Source of the DNA: Myxococcus xanthus
GTDB lineage: Bacteria; Myxococcota; Myxococcia; Myxococcales; Myxococcaceae
Direction: 5' to 3'
Assembly (NCBI RefSeq): GCF_013116825.1
Contig: NZ_JABFNS010000062.1
Coordinates: forward strand, 1-49,186
Length of the DNA: 49,186 nt
Positions 7,652-17,873 of the stretch are shown piece by piece. Position 1 is the first letter of the stretch, and each line of letters starts with the position of its first letter. The notes beneath the pieces were generated by a model. That model was not told the origin of the DNA, ran no database searches, and saw only the letters and a program-made list of their open reading frames with translations. A program made the position numbers and the translations under genes.

Positions 7652-9127
7652 ATGTCCTCTTCCGAGCAACCGGCACGGCAGGACGCACGCGTATCGACTG
7701 GCGTGCCTGGGCTTGACGCCGTGCTGGGCGGCGGTCTCGTGTCGTCGGGTGTCTACATCTTCGTGGGGGAGCCGGGCGCGGGGAAGACCCTCTTCGCCAA
7801 CCAGCTCTGCTATCACCAGGGACGCGCCGGCGCGCGGTGCCTGTATGTCACGCTGCTGGCGGAGTCTCACGCTCGCATGCTGGCCAACATGCGGGACATG
7901 GCCTTCTTCGACTCGGCGCTGCTGCCCGAGGGCGTCTACTACGTCAGCGGCTTCCGCACGCTGGAGGAGCATGGGCTGCCGGGGTTGCTGGAGCTCTTGC
8001 GGCGCGAGGTGCGCAACCACAACGCCAGCATCCTGGTGCTGGATGGTCTGGTGCAGGCGCAGGAGGCGGCCGGCAGCAGCCGCGACTTCAAGAAGTTCAT
8101 CCACGAGCTCCAGGTCGCCGCCGGGCTGACGCGCTTCACGGCGCTGCTGCTCACCAGCGCCAACGGTCCCGCCGTCCACCCGGAATACACCATGGTGGAT
8201 GGCATCCTGGAGCTGCGCGAGCGCACCCAGGGCGTGCGCTCCTGGCGCGAGCTGCAAGTGCGCAAGTTCCGGGGGAGCCCCACGCTGCACGGCGTCCACG
8301 CCTTCCGCATCACCAGCGACGGGTTGGAGGTCTTCCCCCGGTTGGAGTCGCGGGTGCAGCGCACGCCGCCGCCGGACCCGGGCGCCCATCGCCTCCACTT
8401 CGGCGTTCCGTCCCTGGACGCGCTCTTCCCGGAGGGGCTGGCGGTGGGGTCCACCTCCCTGCTGCTCGGTCCGCCTGGCGCGGGCAAGACGCTGCTGGGC
8501 AGCAGCTTGCTGGCGGAGGGCCTGAAGCAGGGCGAGCACTGCCTGTACATGGGCTTCTATGAGCCGCCCAACCGGCTGTTGGGCAAGGTGGCATCCGCGG
8601 GCATCGACCTGGGCGGCGCCGTGGCGGACGGACGGCTCAACTTCATCTGGCAACCGCCTTCCGAGTGCATTCTCGACGTGCTGGCGGACCAGCTCCTGTC
8701 GGACGTGCGGCGGCGCAACGTGAAGCGCGTGTTCGTGGACGGGCTCAGCGCCATGCAACAGTCCTCGCCCGAGCCCGCGCGCATCAATTCGTTCTTCGCG
8801 GCCCTCACCCAGGAGCTGCGTTGCACGGGGACCACCACCCTCTTCAGCATGGAGACACCGCGGCTCTTCGGTCCGGTGCTGGACGTCCCGATGGAGGTCG
8901 GCCCTTCCGCTGTGGCGGAGAACCTCTTTTTCCTGAGACATGTCGAGCTCGAAGGCCGCCTGCGCAGGCTGCTGAGCATCTTCAAGATGCGTGACACCTA
9001 CTATGACCCCACCCTGAGGGAGTTCGTCATCACACCCCAGGGAATCGAGGTGCTGCCCCCCTTCAGTGTCGCTGTGGATACCCTGCTCACGGGACTTGCC
9101 CGGCATCCGGGCGCTGGCCATTTCTGA
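7652..9127 (+). CDS. KaiC-like double RecA-fold ATPase
   Basis: 491 residues, close to cyanobacterial KaiC in size, with two tandem KaiC/RadA-type domains (about 14-235 and 250-485). Domain 1 has Walker A GEPGAGKT at 39-46 and Walker B-like ILVLDGL. Domain 2 has GPPGAGKT at 273-280 and RVFVDGL. Acidic residues sit where the KaiC catalytic glutamates occur (LLAES and FYEPPN). No kaiA or kaiB is nearby, so a clock function should not be assumed. In many non-photosynthetic bacteria such proteins stand next to histidine kinases and receivers and are thought to act as ATP-driven signalling switches. The next gene, 28 bases downstream, is a single receiver, and a giant hybrid kinase follows. ATG 7652 is preceded only by a weak ribosome site. 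Confidence 0.9.
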   Translation: MSSSEQPARQDARVSTGVPGLDAVLGGGLVSSGVYIFVGEPGAGKTLFANQLCYHQGRAGARCLYVTLLAESHARMLANMRDMAFFDSALLPEGVYYVSGFRTLEEHGLPGLLELLRREVRNHNASILVLDGLVQAQEAAGSSRDFKKFIHELQVAAGLTRFTALLLTSANGPAVHPEYTMVDGILELRERTQGVRSWRELQVRKFRGSPTLHGVHAFRITSDGLEVFPRLESRVQRTPPPDPGAHRLHFGVPSLDALFPEGLAVGSTSLLLGPPGAGKTLLGSSLLAEGLKQGEHCLYMGFYEPPNRLLGKVASAGIDLGGAVADGRLNFIWQPPSECILDVLADQLLSDVRRRNVKRVFVDGLSAMQQSSPEPARINSFFAALTQELRCTGTTTLFSMETPRLFGPVLDVPMEVGPSAVAENLFFLRHVELEGRLRRLLSIFKMRDTYYDPTLREFVITPQGIEVLPPFSVAVDTLLTGLARHPGAGHF

Positions 9128-9155
9128 ACGAACCTCGAGGAGTAGTACCACCCGT

Positions 9156-9521
9156 ATGGAGACGGTCCTGGTGGTGGATGACGAGCAGGGCATCCTGGAA
9201 GCCCTGGCGGACCTCCTTCGAGAGGAGGGCTACCGCGTTCTGACGGCCTCTCACGGCCGTGAGGCGCTGGAGCGGATGGCGGAGCTTCGGCCGGACCTGG
9301 TCCTCACTGACTGGATGATGCCCGTCCTGGATGGACCGGCACTCATCGAGCGCATCCGGGCTGAGCCGGCCTACAAGGATGTGTCACTCATGGGGATGAG
9401 CGCGGTGGACGTGTCCGCGCTGCGGCCTCGGTATCCTGGCATGCCGTTTCTCCAGAAGCCTTTCGACATCCACGCGCTGATGCGACAGGTCCGCAAGGCC
9501 CTGGACGGAAAGCAAGGCTGA
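9156..9521 (+). CDS. single-domain response regulator (CheY-like)
   Basis: 121 residues comprising one receiver domain. The acidic pocket is Asp8/Asp9, the phospho-acceptor is Asp52 in LVLTDWMMP, and the conserved Lys is in FLQKPFD. There is no output domain, so it must act by protein-protein contact or as a phosphate relay. GAGGAG lies about 13 bases before the ATG. It sits 28 bases after the KaiC-like gene and 5 bases before the next unknown gene, so these three are very probably one operon. The KaiC-like protein or the downstream HAMP-repeat kinase are the obvious partners. Confidence 0.92.
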   Translation: METVLVVDDEQGILEALADLLREEGYRVLTASHGREALERMAELRPDLVLTDWMMPVLDGPALIERIRAEPAYKDVSLMGMSAVDVSALRPRYPGMPFLQKPFDIHALMRQVRKALDGKQG

Positions 9522-9526
9522 GCCCC

Positions 9527-10351
9527 ATGTTCTACCTGCTCAAGCTGGGCCCCGTGCCACTCAGTCAGGGCAACACACAGGTCCAGGTGTATCTGCGTAT
9601 CTCCGATTCCGGAGAGCCCGCCGCGCCCGTCTTCGAATCGGACGACGGGGCGGGGCTGCGGGCCCTGCTGGAGGGGGTGGACGCGGCGGAGGTGCGCTGC
9701 GTGCCGGCGCTGGCCGCCGCGGGCGCGGAGCTGGGGCTCGCCGTGGCGGAGCCTTCACCGCAAGCGCTGTCTTCCTGCGCGGCCATCGCGACCTTCGTGG
9801 CGTGGGGGCAGCGAGGCTTGTCCGGGCTCGGCTCGGACAAGGCGCTGCTCTTCGTGCAGGCGTCGACGGAGTACTGGGATGCGCGGCCCTGGACGCATTG
9901 GGATGACAGCCAGCCCTTCGAGGTGGCCGTCACCGGGCCGATGAACCACACCTTCGAGGGGTGCGTCTTCCACATGGGGGACGGGCGCGCGGGGCTGGCG
10001 CTGTACTTCAAGCCCGGCGCGCTGCAGATGTTGATGGAGATGCAGGCGCGTGGCCAGGGAGACGCCGCCACCAACCTGCCCGCGATTGCCGTCACGCTGG
10101 ACACGTCCCCTTCGTACGCCGTGGACGCGCTCACCGCCGCGGGGCGCGCGCCGCGCCTGCCGCTGCCCCTGAAGACAGGGCCGGACGGCATCAGCGTGCC
10201 GTCTCCGCTGGAGTCCCTGGTGCTGGTGGCGTCGTTGCGCGCGGTGGCCCGGCTGTCACCGGAGCAGCGCGAGGTGCTCAGCAGCGTCGTGGCCGGAGAT
10301 GAGCAGATGCAGGTGCGCGTCCGCGCGCCCGCGCCCCGCGTCCGGCACTGA
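9527..10351 (+). CDS. conserved hypothetical protein in the KaiC/receiver operon
   Basis: 274 residues with no signal peptide or membrane segment, so probably cytoplasmic. I do not recognise a domain. It starts MFYLLKLGPVPLSQGNTQVQ and has an alternating beta-strand pattern. Aromatic-rich central motifs are STEYWDARPWTHWDDSQPFE and MNHTFEGCVFHMGDGRAGLA, and the tail is low-complexity (PAPRVRH). Its start is 5 bases after the receiver stop, so translational coupling is likely. Because of that position it may be an accessory or sensor component of the KaiC/receiver system. This is inferred from context only. Confidence 0.75.
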   Translation: MFYLLKLGPVPLSQGNTQVQVYLRISDSGEPAAPVFESDDGAGLRALLEGVDAAEVRCVPALAAAGAELGLAVAEPSPQALSSCAAIATFVAWGQRGLSGLGSDKALLFVQASTEYWDARPWTHWDDSQPFEVAVTGPMNHTFEGCVFHMGDGRAGLALYFKPGALQMLMEMQARGQGDAATNLPAIAVTLDTSPSYAVDALTAAGRAPRLPLPLKTGPDGISVPSPLESLVLVASLRAVARLSPEQREVLSSVVAGDEQMQVRVRAPAPRVRH

Positions 10352-10582
10352 GCCCGCCTGCTCCGTCAGCGAGCGCACCGACTTTCACACCGAGTCGCGC
10401 CGTGTCCGCGCCAGTGTTGGCTGCCGGACGAAGTCCTCCTGGAATGTCGCCTGATGGCCAGCCGGGCGTCCCGGGGGGACTGGTCCAAGTGTGCGAAAGC
10501 GCGAGAGAACACGCTCCAGCTGCGAGATTCCCGCAGGACGGCAGCCCGTGCTTCGCCGTCCCGGGACCGACCAGGAACTCAT

Positions 10583-13500
10583 ATGGCCACGAAGAAGGTT
10601 TCCTCCCGCCGTGCAGCTGTCGCGGCTCCCCCTCCAGCGCGAATCCGGGAGGATGATTCGCAGTCGCTCGACTCGCGCCAGCTGCTGCGGGTCCTCACCG
10701 CCGTCCGCAAGGGCGACTTCTCCGTGCGCATGCCGGTGGACAAGGTGGGCAGCGCCGGCAAGGTGGCGGACACCCTGAACGAAATCATCGAACTCAGCGA
10801 GCGCATGGCCCGTGAGTTCGAGCGCATCGGCAACGTGGTGGGCAAGGAAGGCCGAATCACCCAGCGCGGTAACGTGGTGGGCGCGCTGGGCTCGTGGGGC
10901 GACTGCGTCGAGTCGGTGAACACGCTGGTGGCCGACCTGGTGCAACCGACGACGGAGATGGGCCGCGTCATCGGCGCTGTGGCCAAGGGTGACCTGTCGC
11001 AGACCATGGCCCTGGAAGTGGACGGACGTCCCCTCCGAGGCGAGTTCCTCCGCACCGCCCGGTTGGTGAACGGGATGGTGGAGCAGCTCGGCGCCTTCGC
11101 TTCCGAGGTGACGCGCGTGGCCCGCGAGGTGGGCACCGACGGAAAGCTGGGCGGTCAGGCCAAGGTGAAGGGCGTGGCCGGCACGTGGAAGGACCTCACG
11201 GACAACGTGAACTCCATGGCCTCCAACCTCACCGCGCAGGTGCGCAGCATCGCCGAGGTGACGACGGCCGTCGCCAAGGGCGACCTGTCCAAGAAAATCA
11301 CCGTGGACGTGCGCGGCGAAATCCTGGAGCTGAAGAACACCATCAACACGATGGTGGACCAGCTCAACTCGTTCGCGTCGGAGGTGACGCGCGTGGCGCG
11401 CGAGGTGGGCACGGAGGGCAAGCTGGGCGGACAGGCCGTCGTGCGCGGCGTCGGTGGCACGTGGAAGGACCTCACGGACAACGTGAACTCCATGGCGTCG
11501 AACCTGACGTCCCAGGTGCGCAACATCGCCGAGGTGACGACGGCCGTCGCCAAGGGCGACCTGTCCAAGAAGATCACGGTCGACGCCAAGGGCGAGGTGC
11601 TGGAGCTGAAGAACACCATCAACACGATGGTGGACCAGCTCAACTCGTTCGCGTCGGAAGTGACGCGCGTGGCGCGTGAGGTGGGCACCGACGGAAAGCT
11701 GGGCGGTCAGGCCGACGTGAAGGGCGTGGCTGGCGTGTGGAAGGACCTCACGGACAACGTGAACAGCATGGCGTCCAACCTGACGTCGCAGGTGCGCAAC
11801 ATCGCCGAGGTGACGACGGCCGTGGCGAACGGCGACCTGTCCAAGAAAATCACCGTGGACGTGCGCGGCGAAATCCTGGAGCTGAAGAACACCATCAACA
11901 CGATGGTGGACCAGCTCAACTCGTTCGCGTCGGAGGTGACGCGCGTGGCGCGCGAGGTGGGCACGGAGGGCAAGCTGGGCGGACAGGCCGTCGTGCGCGG
12001 CGTCGGCGGCACGTGGAAGGACCTCACCGACAACGTGAACTCCATGGCGTCGAACCTGACGTCCCAGGTGCGCAACATCGCCGAGGTGACGACGGCCGTC
12101 GCCAAGGGCGACCTGTCCAAGAAGATCACGGTCGACGCCAAGGGCGAGGTGCTGGAGCTGAAGAACACCATCAACACGATGGTGGACCAGTTGTCGTCCT
12201 TCGCCTCGGAAGTGACGCGCGTCGCGAAGGAGGTCGGCACCGAAGGAAAGCTCGGTGGTCAGGCCATCGTGCGCGGCGTCGGTGGCACGTGGAAGGACCT
12301 CACCGACAACGTGAACAGCATGGCGTCCAACCTGACGTCCCAGGTGCGCAACATCGCCGAGGTGACGATGGCGGTGGCGCGCGGTGACCTCTCCAAGAAA
12401 ATCACCGTGGACGTGCGCGGCGAAATCCTGGAGCTGAAGAACACCATCAACACGATGGTGGACCAGTTGTCGTCCTTCGCCTCGGAGGTGACGCGCGTGG
12501 CGCGCGAAGTGGGGACCGAAGGCAAGCTGGGCGGGCAGGCCGTCGTGCGCGGTGTCGGTGGCACGTGGAAGGACCTCACCGACAACGTGAACTCCATGGC
12601 GTCGAACCTGACGTCCCAGGTGCGCAACATCGCCGAGGTGACGACGGCCGTGGCGAACGGCGACCTCTCCAAGAAAATCACCGTGGACGTGCGCGGCGAA
12701 ATCCTGGAGCTGAAGAACACCATCAACACGATGGTGGACCAGCTCAACTCGTTCGCGTCGGAGGTGACGCGCGTGGCGCGCGAGGTGGGCACGGAGGGCA
12801 AGCTGGGCGGGCAGGCCGTGGTGAAGGGCGTGGCCGGCACGTGGAAGGACCTCACGGACAACGTGAACTCCATGGCCTCCAACCTCACGTCGCAGGTGCG
12901 CAACATCGCCGAGGTGACGACGGCCGTCGCCAAGGGCGACCTGTCGAAGAAAATCACCGTGGACGTGCAGGGCGAAATCCTGGAGCTGAAGAACACCATC
13001 AACACGATGGTGGACCAGCTCAACTCGTTCGCGTCGGAGGTGACGCGCGTGGCGCGCGAGGTGGGCACGGAGGGCAAGCTGGGCGGACAGGCCGAGGTGA
13101 AGGGCGTGGCCGGCACGTGGAAGGACCTCACGGACAACGTGAACTCCATGGCCTCCAACCTCACCACGCAGGTGCGCGGCATCGCGAAGGTCGTGACGTC
13201 GGTGGCCAACGGTGACCTGAAGCGCAAGCTGGTGGTGGACGCGAAGGGCGAAATCGCGGAGCTGGCGGACACCATCAACGGCATGATTGACACCCTGGCG
13301 GTGTTCGCCGACCAGGTGACGACGGTGGCCCGCGAGGTGGGCATCGAAGGGAAGCTGGGCGGTCAGGCCCGTGTGCCTGGTACGGCGGGCATCTGGCGCG
13401 ACCTCACGGACAACGTGAACCAGCTGGCCGCCAACCTCACCACGCAGGTGCGCGCCATCGCCGAGGTGGCCACCGCCGTGACGAAGGGTGACCTCACGCG

Positions 13501-16486
13501 GTTCATCACCGTGTCCGCGCAGGGCGAAGTGGCCGCCCTGAAGGACAACATCAACGAGATGATCCGCAACCTGAAGGACACCACGCGGAAGAACACGGAG
13601 CAGGACTGGCTCAAGACGAACCTGGCCAAGTTCACCCGCGTCCTCCAGGGGCAGCGGGATTTGCTCACGGTGTCCAAGGTCATCCTGTCGGAGCTGGCGC
13701 CGCTGGTGGATGCCATGCACGGCGTCTTCTACATCTCCGAGCGCGCGGACGGCGGCGACCCGATGCTCAAGCTGCTGGCGTCCTACGCGTACCGTCAGCG
13801 CAAGGGACTGGCGAACACCTTCAAGTACGGCGAGGGGCTGGTGGGCCAGTGCGCCCTGGAGAAGGAGCCCATCCTCCTGTCGGACGTGCCGGACAGCTAC
13901 ATCCGCATCGCGTCGGGCCTGGGCGAAGAGGTGCCACGCAACATCGTGGTGCTGCCGGTGCTCTTCGAAGGGGAAGTCAAAGCCGTCATCGAGCTGGCCT
14001 CCTTCCACACCTTCAGTGAGGTCCACATGGGCTTCCTGGAGCAGCTCACGGAGTCCATCGGCATCGTGCTCAACACGATTGCCGCCAACATGCGCACCGA
14101 GGCGCTGCTGAAGCAGTCGCAGGCGCTGACGGACGAGCTCCGCAAGCAGCAGGAGGAGCTGACGGAGACGAACAAGCGCCTGGAGCAGCAGGCCACCTCG
14201 CTCCAGCAGTCGGAGGAGCTGCTCAAGCGTCAGCAGGAGGAGCTGCGCAGCACCAACGAGGAGCTCCAGGAGAAGGCGAAGCTGCTCTCCGAGCAGAAGA
14301 CGGAGGTGGAGCGCAAGAATGGCGAGGTGGAGCAGGCCAAGCTCGCCCTGGAGGAGAAGGCCGAACAGCTCAGCCTCACGTCCAAGTACAAGTCCGAGTT
14401 CCTGGCCAACATGAGCCACGAGCTGCGGACGCCGCTCAACTCGCTGCTCATCCTCAGCCAGACGCTCAGCGACAACGTGGATGGCAACCTCACGTCGCGG
14501 CAGGTGGAGTTCGCCAAGACGATTCACGCGTCCGGCGCGGACCTGCTGGAGCTCATCAACGACATCCTCGACCTGTCGAAGATTGAATCCGGCACCATGG
14601 CCGTGGACGTGGGTCCGCTGCGCTTCGGCGACCTGCGCGAGTTCGTGGACCGCACCTTCCGGCAGGTGGCGGACAAGAAGGGGTTGGAGTTCCACATCGG
14701 CCTGGGGGATTCGCTGCCCGGCGAGCTGGAGACGGACGCGAAGCGCCTGCAACAGGTGCTCAAGAACCTGCTGTCCAACGCCTTCAAGTTCACCGAGTCC
14801 GGCTCGGTGTCGCTGCACATCGGGCTGGCGAAGGGCGGCTGGTCTCCGGACCACGCCATGTTGTCCTCCGCGCCCTCGGTGGTCGCCTTCACCGTGGTGG
14901 ACACGGGCATCGGCATCCCGAAGGACAAGCATCAAATCATCTTCGAGGCCTTCCAGCAGGCGGATGGCTCCACCGCCCGCAAGTACGGGGGCACCGGCCT
15001 GGGTCTGTCCATCAGCCGTGAAATCGCGCGGCTGCTCGGCGGCGAAATCCGGCTGGAGAGCGACGTGGGCAGGGGCAGCGCCTTCACCCTCTACCTGCCG
15101 CTGGCCTTCATGGCGGAGCGTCCGTCGGAGGAGCATGCGCGCTGGGAGCCAACCCCGCTGGTCCCCACGGTGCCCCCCGCGTCCATCGCGGAGCCAGTCA
15201 CGGAGTCGCGGGTGTCTTCGCTGAGCCGGATGGACATCGATGATGACCGGAGCTCCATCCTGCCTGGAGACAAGGTGCTGCTGGCCGTGACGCACCTGGC
15301 GGACCATGCCGCGCGCCTGCGCGCCGCGGCGCAGGGCACGGGCTTCAAGGTGCTGGTGTCCACCGAGGTGGAGGACGCGCTGGATGCCGTCCGCAACACG
15401 CGGCCAGCGGCCGTGGCGGTGGACCTGGACCTGCCGGAGATGGCGGGCTGGGTGGTGCTGGACCGGCTGAAGCACGACGCGTCCACTCGCGCGCTGCCGG
15501 TGTACACGGTGTCGGTGGAGGACCACCGCGAGCGTTCGCTCAACCTGGGCGCCATTGGCCACCTGCGCGCGGCGGCGGACCCGGAGGCGGCGGTGGCCGC
15601 GCTGGAGTCCCTCAAGCGCTTCGTGGAGCGCAAGGGCCGCGGGCTGCTCGTGGTGGAGGATGACCCCGTCCACCGCCAGACGCTGACGGAGCTCCTGGGC
15701 AGTGATGACGTGCTGACGGTGGCGGTGGGGACCGCGGCGGAGGCCCTGGCCGCGCTGGCCGAGCGCCGCTTCGACTGCATGGTGCTGGACCTGGGCCTGC
15801 CGGACATGCCCGGCGCGGAGCTCATCCGCCGCATCCATGAGGCGCACGGCGCGGGCGGGCCGCCGCTCATCGTCTACACGGGCCGCGAGCTGACGCGCGC
15901 CCAAGAGACGGAGCTGCGGCGGGTGGCCGAGGCCATCGTCGTGAAGGACGCGCAGAGCCCGGAGCGGCTGCTGGAGGAGACGAGCCTGTTCCTCCACCGC
16001 TCGCCCTCGGAGCTGACCGAGCCCAAGCGCCGCATGCTGGAGAAGGCGCGCGAGAGGGACCCCTTGCTGGTGAACCGCAAGGTGCTGGTCGTGGACGACG
16101 ACGTGCGCAACATCTTCGCCCTCAACACCGTGCTGGAGCGCTACGGCATGAAGGTGGCCTTCGCGGAGAGCGCGCGCGAGGGCCTGGACCAACTGGAGAA
16201 GGACCCCGACATCGAGCTGGTGCTGATGGACGTGATGATGCCGGAGATGGACGGCTACCAGGCCATGCGCGCCATCCGCCGCATGGAGCGCTTCGCCCAT
16301 CTGCCCATCCTGGCCCTCACCGCCAAGGCCATGAAGGGTGACCGGGAGAAGTGTCTGGAGGCGGGTGCGTCCGACTACATCACCAAGCCGGTGGACATCG
16401 AGAAGCTGCTCAGCCTGCTGCGCGTGTGGCTGCACGCGCCGCGGGGCGTGCCGCCGCGCGGTTCGCGCACGGAGGTCTCCGGATGA
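10583..16486 (+). CDS. giant soluble hybrid histidine kinase with nine HAMP-type repeats, GAF and three receivers
   Basis: 1967 residues. An N-terminal region (about 30-175) contains divergent HAMP-like units. Nine 92-residue units follow (176 to about 1003), each with the [13 protein letters not shown] and [12 protein letters not shown] signatures typical of the HAMP repeats of fungal group III (Nik1/Os-1) kinases. Next are a GAF domain (about 1023-1170), a long coiled coil (about 1175-1265), and HisKA with His1279 in [13 protein letters not shown]. HATPase_c spans about 1385-1510. The C-terminus has three receivers (about 1558-1680, 1685-1800, 1832-1955). The first receiver keeps an Asp (VDLDLP) but has lost the acidic pocket (AVTHLAD). 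The other two look complete (VVEDD/LDLGLP and [15 protein letters not shown]). There is no membrane segment. ATG 10583 has AGGA at about 7 bases; the frame is open further upstream. It overlaps cheR by an ATGA. Confidence 0.93.
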   Translation: MATKKVSSRRAAVAAPPPARIREDDSQSLDSRQLLRVLTAVRKGDFSVRMPVDKVGSAGKVADTLNEIIELSERMAREFERIGNVVGKEGRITQRGNVVGALGSWGDCVESVNTLVADLVQPTTEMGRVIGAVAKGDLSQTMALEVDGRPLRGEFLRTARLVNGMVEQLGAFASEVTRVAREVGTDGKLGGQAKVKGVAGTWKDLTDNVNSMASNLTAQVRSIAEVTTAVAKGDLSKKITVDVRGEILELKNTINTMVDQLNSFASEVTRVAREVGTEGKLGGQAVVRGVGGTWKDLTDNVNSMASNLTSQVRNIAEVTTAVAKGDLSKKITVDAKGEVLELKNTINTMVDQLNSFASEVTRVAREVGTDGKLGGQADVKGVAGVWKDLTDNVNSMASNLTSQVRNIAEVTTAVANGDLSKKITVDVRGEILELKNTINTMVDQLNSFASEVTRVAREVGTEGKLGGQAVVRGVGGTWKDLTDNVNSMASNLTSQVRNIAEVTTAVAKGDLSKKITVDAKGEVLELKNTINTMVDQLSSFASEVTRVAKEVGTEGKLGGQAIVRGVGGTWKDLTDNVNSMASNLTSQVRNIAEVTMAVARGDLSKKITVDVRGEILELKNTINTMVDQLSSFASEVTRVAREVGTEGKLGGQAVVRGVGGTWKDLTDNVNSMASNLTSQVRNIAEVTTAVANGDLSKKITVDVRGEILELKNTINTMVDQLNSFASEVTRVAREVGTEGKLGGQAVVKGVAGTWKDLTDNVNSMASNLTSQVRNIAEVTTAVAKGDLSKKITVDVQGEILELKNTINTMVDQLNSFASEVTRVAREVGTEGKLGGQAEVKGVAGTWKDLTDNVNSMASNLTTQVRGIAKVVTSVANGDLKRKLVVDAKGEIAELADTINGMIDTLAVFADQVTTVAREVGIEGKLGGQARVPGTAGIWRDLTDNVNQLAANLTTQVRAIAEVATAVTKGDLTRFITVSAQGEVAALKDNINEMIRNLKDTTRKNTEQDWLKTNLAKFTRVLQGQRDLLTVSKVILSELAPLVDAMHGVFYISERADGGDPMLKLLASYAYRQRKGLANTFKYGEGLVGQCALEKEPILLSDVPDSYIRIASGLGEEVPRNIVVLPVLFEGEVKAVIELASFHTFSEVHMGFLEQLTESIGIVLNTIAANMRTEALLKQSQALTDELRKQQEELTETNKRLEQQATSLQQSEELLKRQQEELRSTNEELQEKAKLLSEQKTEVERKNGEVEQAKLALEEKAEQLSLTSKYKSEFLANMSHELRTPLNSLLILSQTLSDNVDGNLTSRQVEFAKTIHASGADLLELINDILDLSKIESGTMAVDVGPLRFGDLREFVDRTFRQVADKKGLEFHIGLGDSLPGELETDAKRLQQVLKNLLSNAFKFTESGSVSLHIGLAKGGWSPDHAMLSSAPSVVAFTVVDTGIGIPKDKHQIIFEAFQQADGSTARKYGGTGLGLSISREIARLLGGEIRLESDVGRGSAFTLYLPLAFMAERPSEEHARWEPTPLVPTVPPASIAEPVTESRVSSLSRMDIDDDRSSILPGDKVLLAVTHLADHAARLRAAAQGTGFKVLVSTEVEDALDAVRNTRPAAVAVDLDLPEMAGWVVLDRLKHDASTRALPVYTVSVEDHRERSLNLGAIGHLRAAADPEAAVAALESLKRFVERKGRGLLVVEDDPVHRQTLTELLGSDDVLTVAVGTAAEALAALAERRFDCMVLDLGLPDMPGAELIRRIHEAHGAGGPPLIVYTGRELTRAQETELRRVAEAIVVKDAQSPERLLEETSLFLHRSPSELTEPKRRMLEKARERDPLLVNRKVLVVDDDVRNIFALNTVLERYGMKVAFAESAREGLDQLEKDPDIELVLMDVMMPEMDGYQAMRAIRRMERFAHLPILALTAKAMKGDREKCLEAGASDYITKPVDIEKLLSLLRVWLHAPRGVPPRGSRTEVSG
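11108..13591 (+). repeat. nine tandem 276-bp repeats encoding HAMP-type units
   Basis: Repeat starts fall at 11108, 11384, 11660, 11936, 12212, 12488, 12764, 13040 and 13316, an exact 276-bp (92-codon) period. Units 1-7 are nearly identical in DNA as well as protein and differ mainly at VKGVAG versus VRGVGG, and at DVRGEI versus DAKGEV. Units 8 and 9 are more diverged ([24 protein letters not shown]). The VRGVGG/DAKGEV and VKGVAG/DVRGEI versions partly alternate, which suggests expansion by duplication of unit pairs. The end coordinate is approximate. Copy number could vary between strains or be collapsed in a short-read assembly. Confidence 0.93.
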
Positions 16487-17319
16487 CGGGGCCCGGCGCG
16501 CGCGGCGCGGAGCTGGAGGCGCTGGAGGTGGACCTGCTGCTGGAGGGCGTGGCCCGGCAATGGGGCTTTGACCTGCGCAGCCGCTCCCGGCCGCAGCTCT
16601 TGCGGCGGCTGCGGCACCACCTCCGCGAGGAGCGGCTGGACAGCTTCTCCGCGCTCCAGGCCCGCGTGCTGCACGACGCCGAGGCGCTGGACGCGCTGCT
16701 GCGCACGCTGTCCTGCACACCGCCCGCCCTGTTCGCGGAGGCCGCCTTCTTCCGCGACTTCCGCACCCGGGTGGTGCCGGTGCTTCGCACCTGGCCCTCC
16801 GTGCGTGTGTGGCACGTGGGCTGTGGCACCGGCGAGGACACGTACGCGCTGGCCATCCTCCTCCATGAGGAAGGGCTGTGGGGCAAGTGCCGGCTGTATG
16901 CGTCCGACGCGAGTGAAGGGCTGCTGGCGGACGCGCGCACCGGCGTGCTGCCGCTGCCCACGCAGGAGGACGCGCAGCGCTACCTGGAGGCGGGCGGGAA
17001 GGGCGCGCTCTCCGACTACTACACGCGCGACGGCAACTGGGCGCTGCTCCAGCCCCGGCTGCGCGACGGCATCTTCTTCACCCAGCACAACCTGGCCACG
17101 GATGGCTCGTTCAACGAGTTCCACGTCATCGTGTGCCGGGACACGTTGCTGACCTTCAACCGCGCACTGCACGACCACATCCACGGCCGCCTCTTCGAGA
17201 GCCTCGCCCGCTTTGGCTTCCTGTGCCTGGGGCGCAAGGAGTCGCTGGCGCGCACGCCGCACGCGGGGGCCTACGAGATGCTGGAGGACTGCGGTCGCAT
17301 CTTCAGGAGGGTGGCATGA
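16483..17319 (+). CDS. CheR-type SAM-dependent methyltransferase
   Basis: 278 residues, matching the CheR family (about 270-290). The N-terminal helical domain (about 10-85) is followed by AEAAFFRDF, corresponding to the CheR FFRD motif. The SAM-binding motif is [15 protein letters not shown], and a C-terminal CRDTLLTF stands where classical CheR has CRNVLIYF. CheR methylates receptor glutamates from S-adenosylmethionine. No receptor gene is in the window, so the target may be non-classical, perhaps the neighbouring HAMP-repeat kinase (inference). The ATG overlaps the kinase stop as ATGA, and the gene is followed by the CheB-like gene with a 4-base overlap, so expression is coupled. The Asn to Asp change in the CRN motif is worth noting. 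Confidence 0.9.
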   Translation: MTGPGARGAELEALEVDLLLEGVARQWGFDLRSRSRPQLLRRLRHHLREERLDSFSALQARVLHDAEALDALLRTLSCTPPALFAEAAFFRDFRTRVVPVLRTWPSVRVWHVGCGTGEDTYALAILLHEEGLWGKCRLYASDASEGLLADARTGVLPLPTQEDAQRYLEAGGKGALSDYYTRDGNWALLQPRLRDGIFFTQHNLATDGSFNEFHVIVCRDTLLTFNRALHDHIHGRLFESLARFGFLCLGRKESLARTPHAGAYEMLEDCGRIFRRVA

Positions 17320-17873
17320 ATCCCCTGGGCCTGCTGGTGATGGGGGCGCCGCGCTGCGCGGCGGCGGACGTGGAGTCGGTGCTGGCGCTGTTGCCTCCGC
17401 ACCTGCCCGTGCCGGTGGTGTTGGCGCTGCACCGGGGCCCTCTGGACGCGCTGGCCCCGCCGCTGGGCCGCCGCTGCGCGCTGCCGGTGGTGGAGCCGGA
17501 CGACAAGGACCCGCTGCTGCCCGGCGCCGTGTACCTGGCGCCCGCGGGCTACCACTTGTTGGTGGACCGGGGCTGGGTGTCCCTGTCCGTGGAGCCGCCC
17601 GAGCATGGGCAGCGGCCCGGCCTGGACGCGCTCTTCGAATCCGCGGCGGACAGCCATGGCCCCAGGGCCGCGGGGCTGCTCTTCGCGGGGCACGAGGATG
17701 GGGTGGCGGGCTTGCAGGCGCTCCATGCGAGAGGCGCCCGGGTGGCCGTGGTGGGCACGAACCAGACGGGCGGAGCGGGCGAGGAGGGAGAGATGGCGCA
17801 ATTGACGTTGGGGTCCGTGGGAGGGTGGCTCGCGCGGCTGGCCTATGTGCCGCGTTCCAAGGTGCTGCCTTGA
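17316..17873 (+). CDS. CheB methylesterase-domain protein, catalytic Ser missing
   Basis: 185 residues: a stand-alone CheB_methylest domain without the receiver of classical CheB. Family landmarks are the start [11 protein letters not shown], His39 in LALHR, PGAVYLAPAGYHL (69-82), LDALFESAA, and FAGHEDGVAGL with Asp128. The usual GASAGG motif carrying the nucleophilic Ser reads GAPRCA (residues 10-15), with Pro where the Ser should be. The His and Asp of the triad seem kept. Receptor demethylation or deamidation activity is therefore doubtful, and a binding or regulatory role is more likely. The gene overlaps cheR by 4 bases and the next gene by 4 bases (TTGA), so it belongs to the same operon. 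Confidence 0.85.
   Translation: MNPLGLLVMGAPRCAAADVESVLALLPPHLPVPVVLALHRGPLDALAPPLGRRCALPVVEPDDKDPLLPGAVYLAPAGYHLLVDRGWVSLSVEPPEHGQRPGLDALFESAADSHGPRAAGLLFAGHEDGVAGLQALHARGARVAVVGTNQTGGAGEEGEMAQLTLGSVGGWLARLAYVPRSKVLP

Noticed and set aside
7652-9127. Circadian-clock kaiC
   Set aside because: No kaiA or kaiB is present and the phosphorylation-site region of KaiC is not recognisable. Only the ATPase fold is supported.
11108-13591. Tandem repeats considered as a CRISPR array or satellite
   Set aside because: The period is 276 bp with no spacers, is in frame, and encodes HAMP-type units with coding bias.
10385-16720. A 2111-residue open frame on the minus strand, antisense to the HAMP-repeat kinase
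   Set aside because: It is rich in His, Arg, Gln and Val and mirrors the 276-bp repeats. It arises from the strong GC third-position bias of the plus-strand gene and shows no domain, ribosome site or codon bias of its own.
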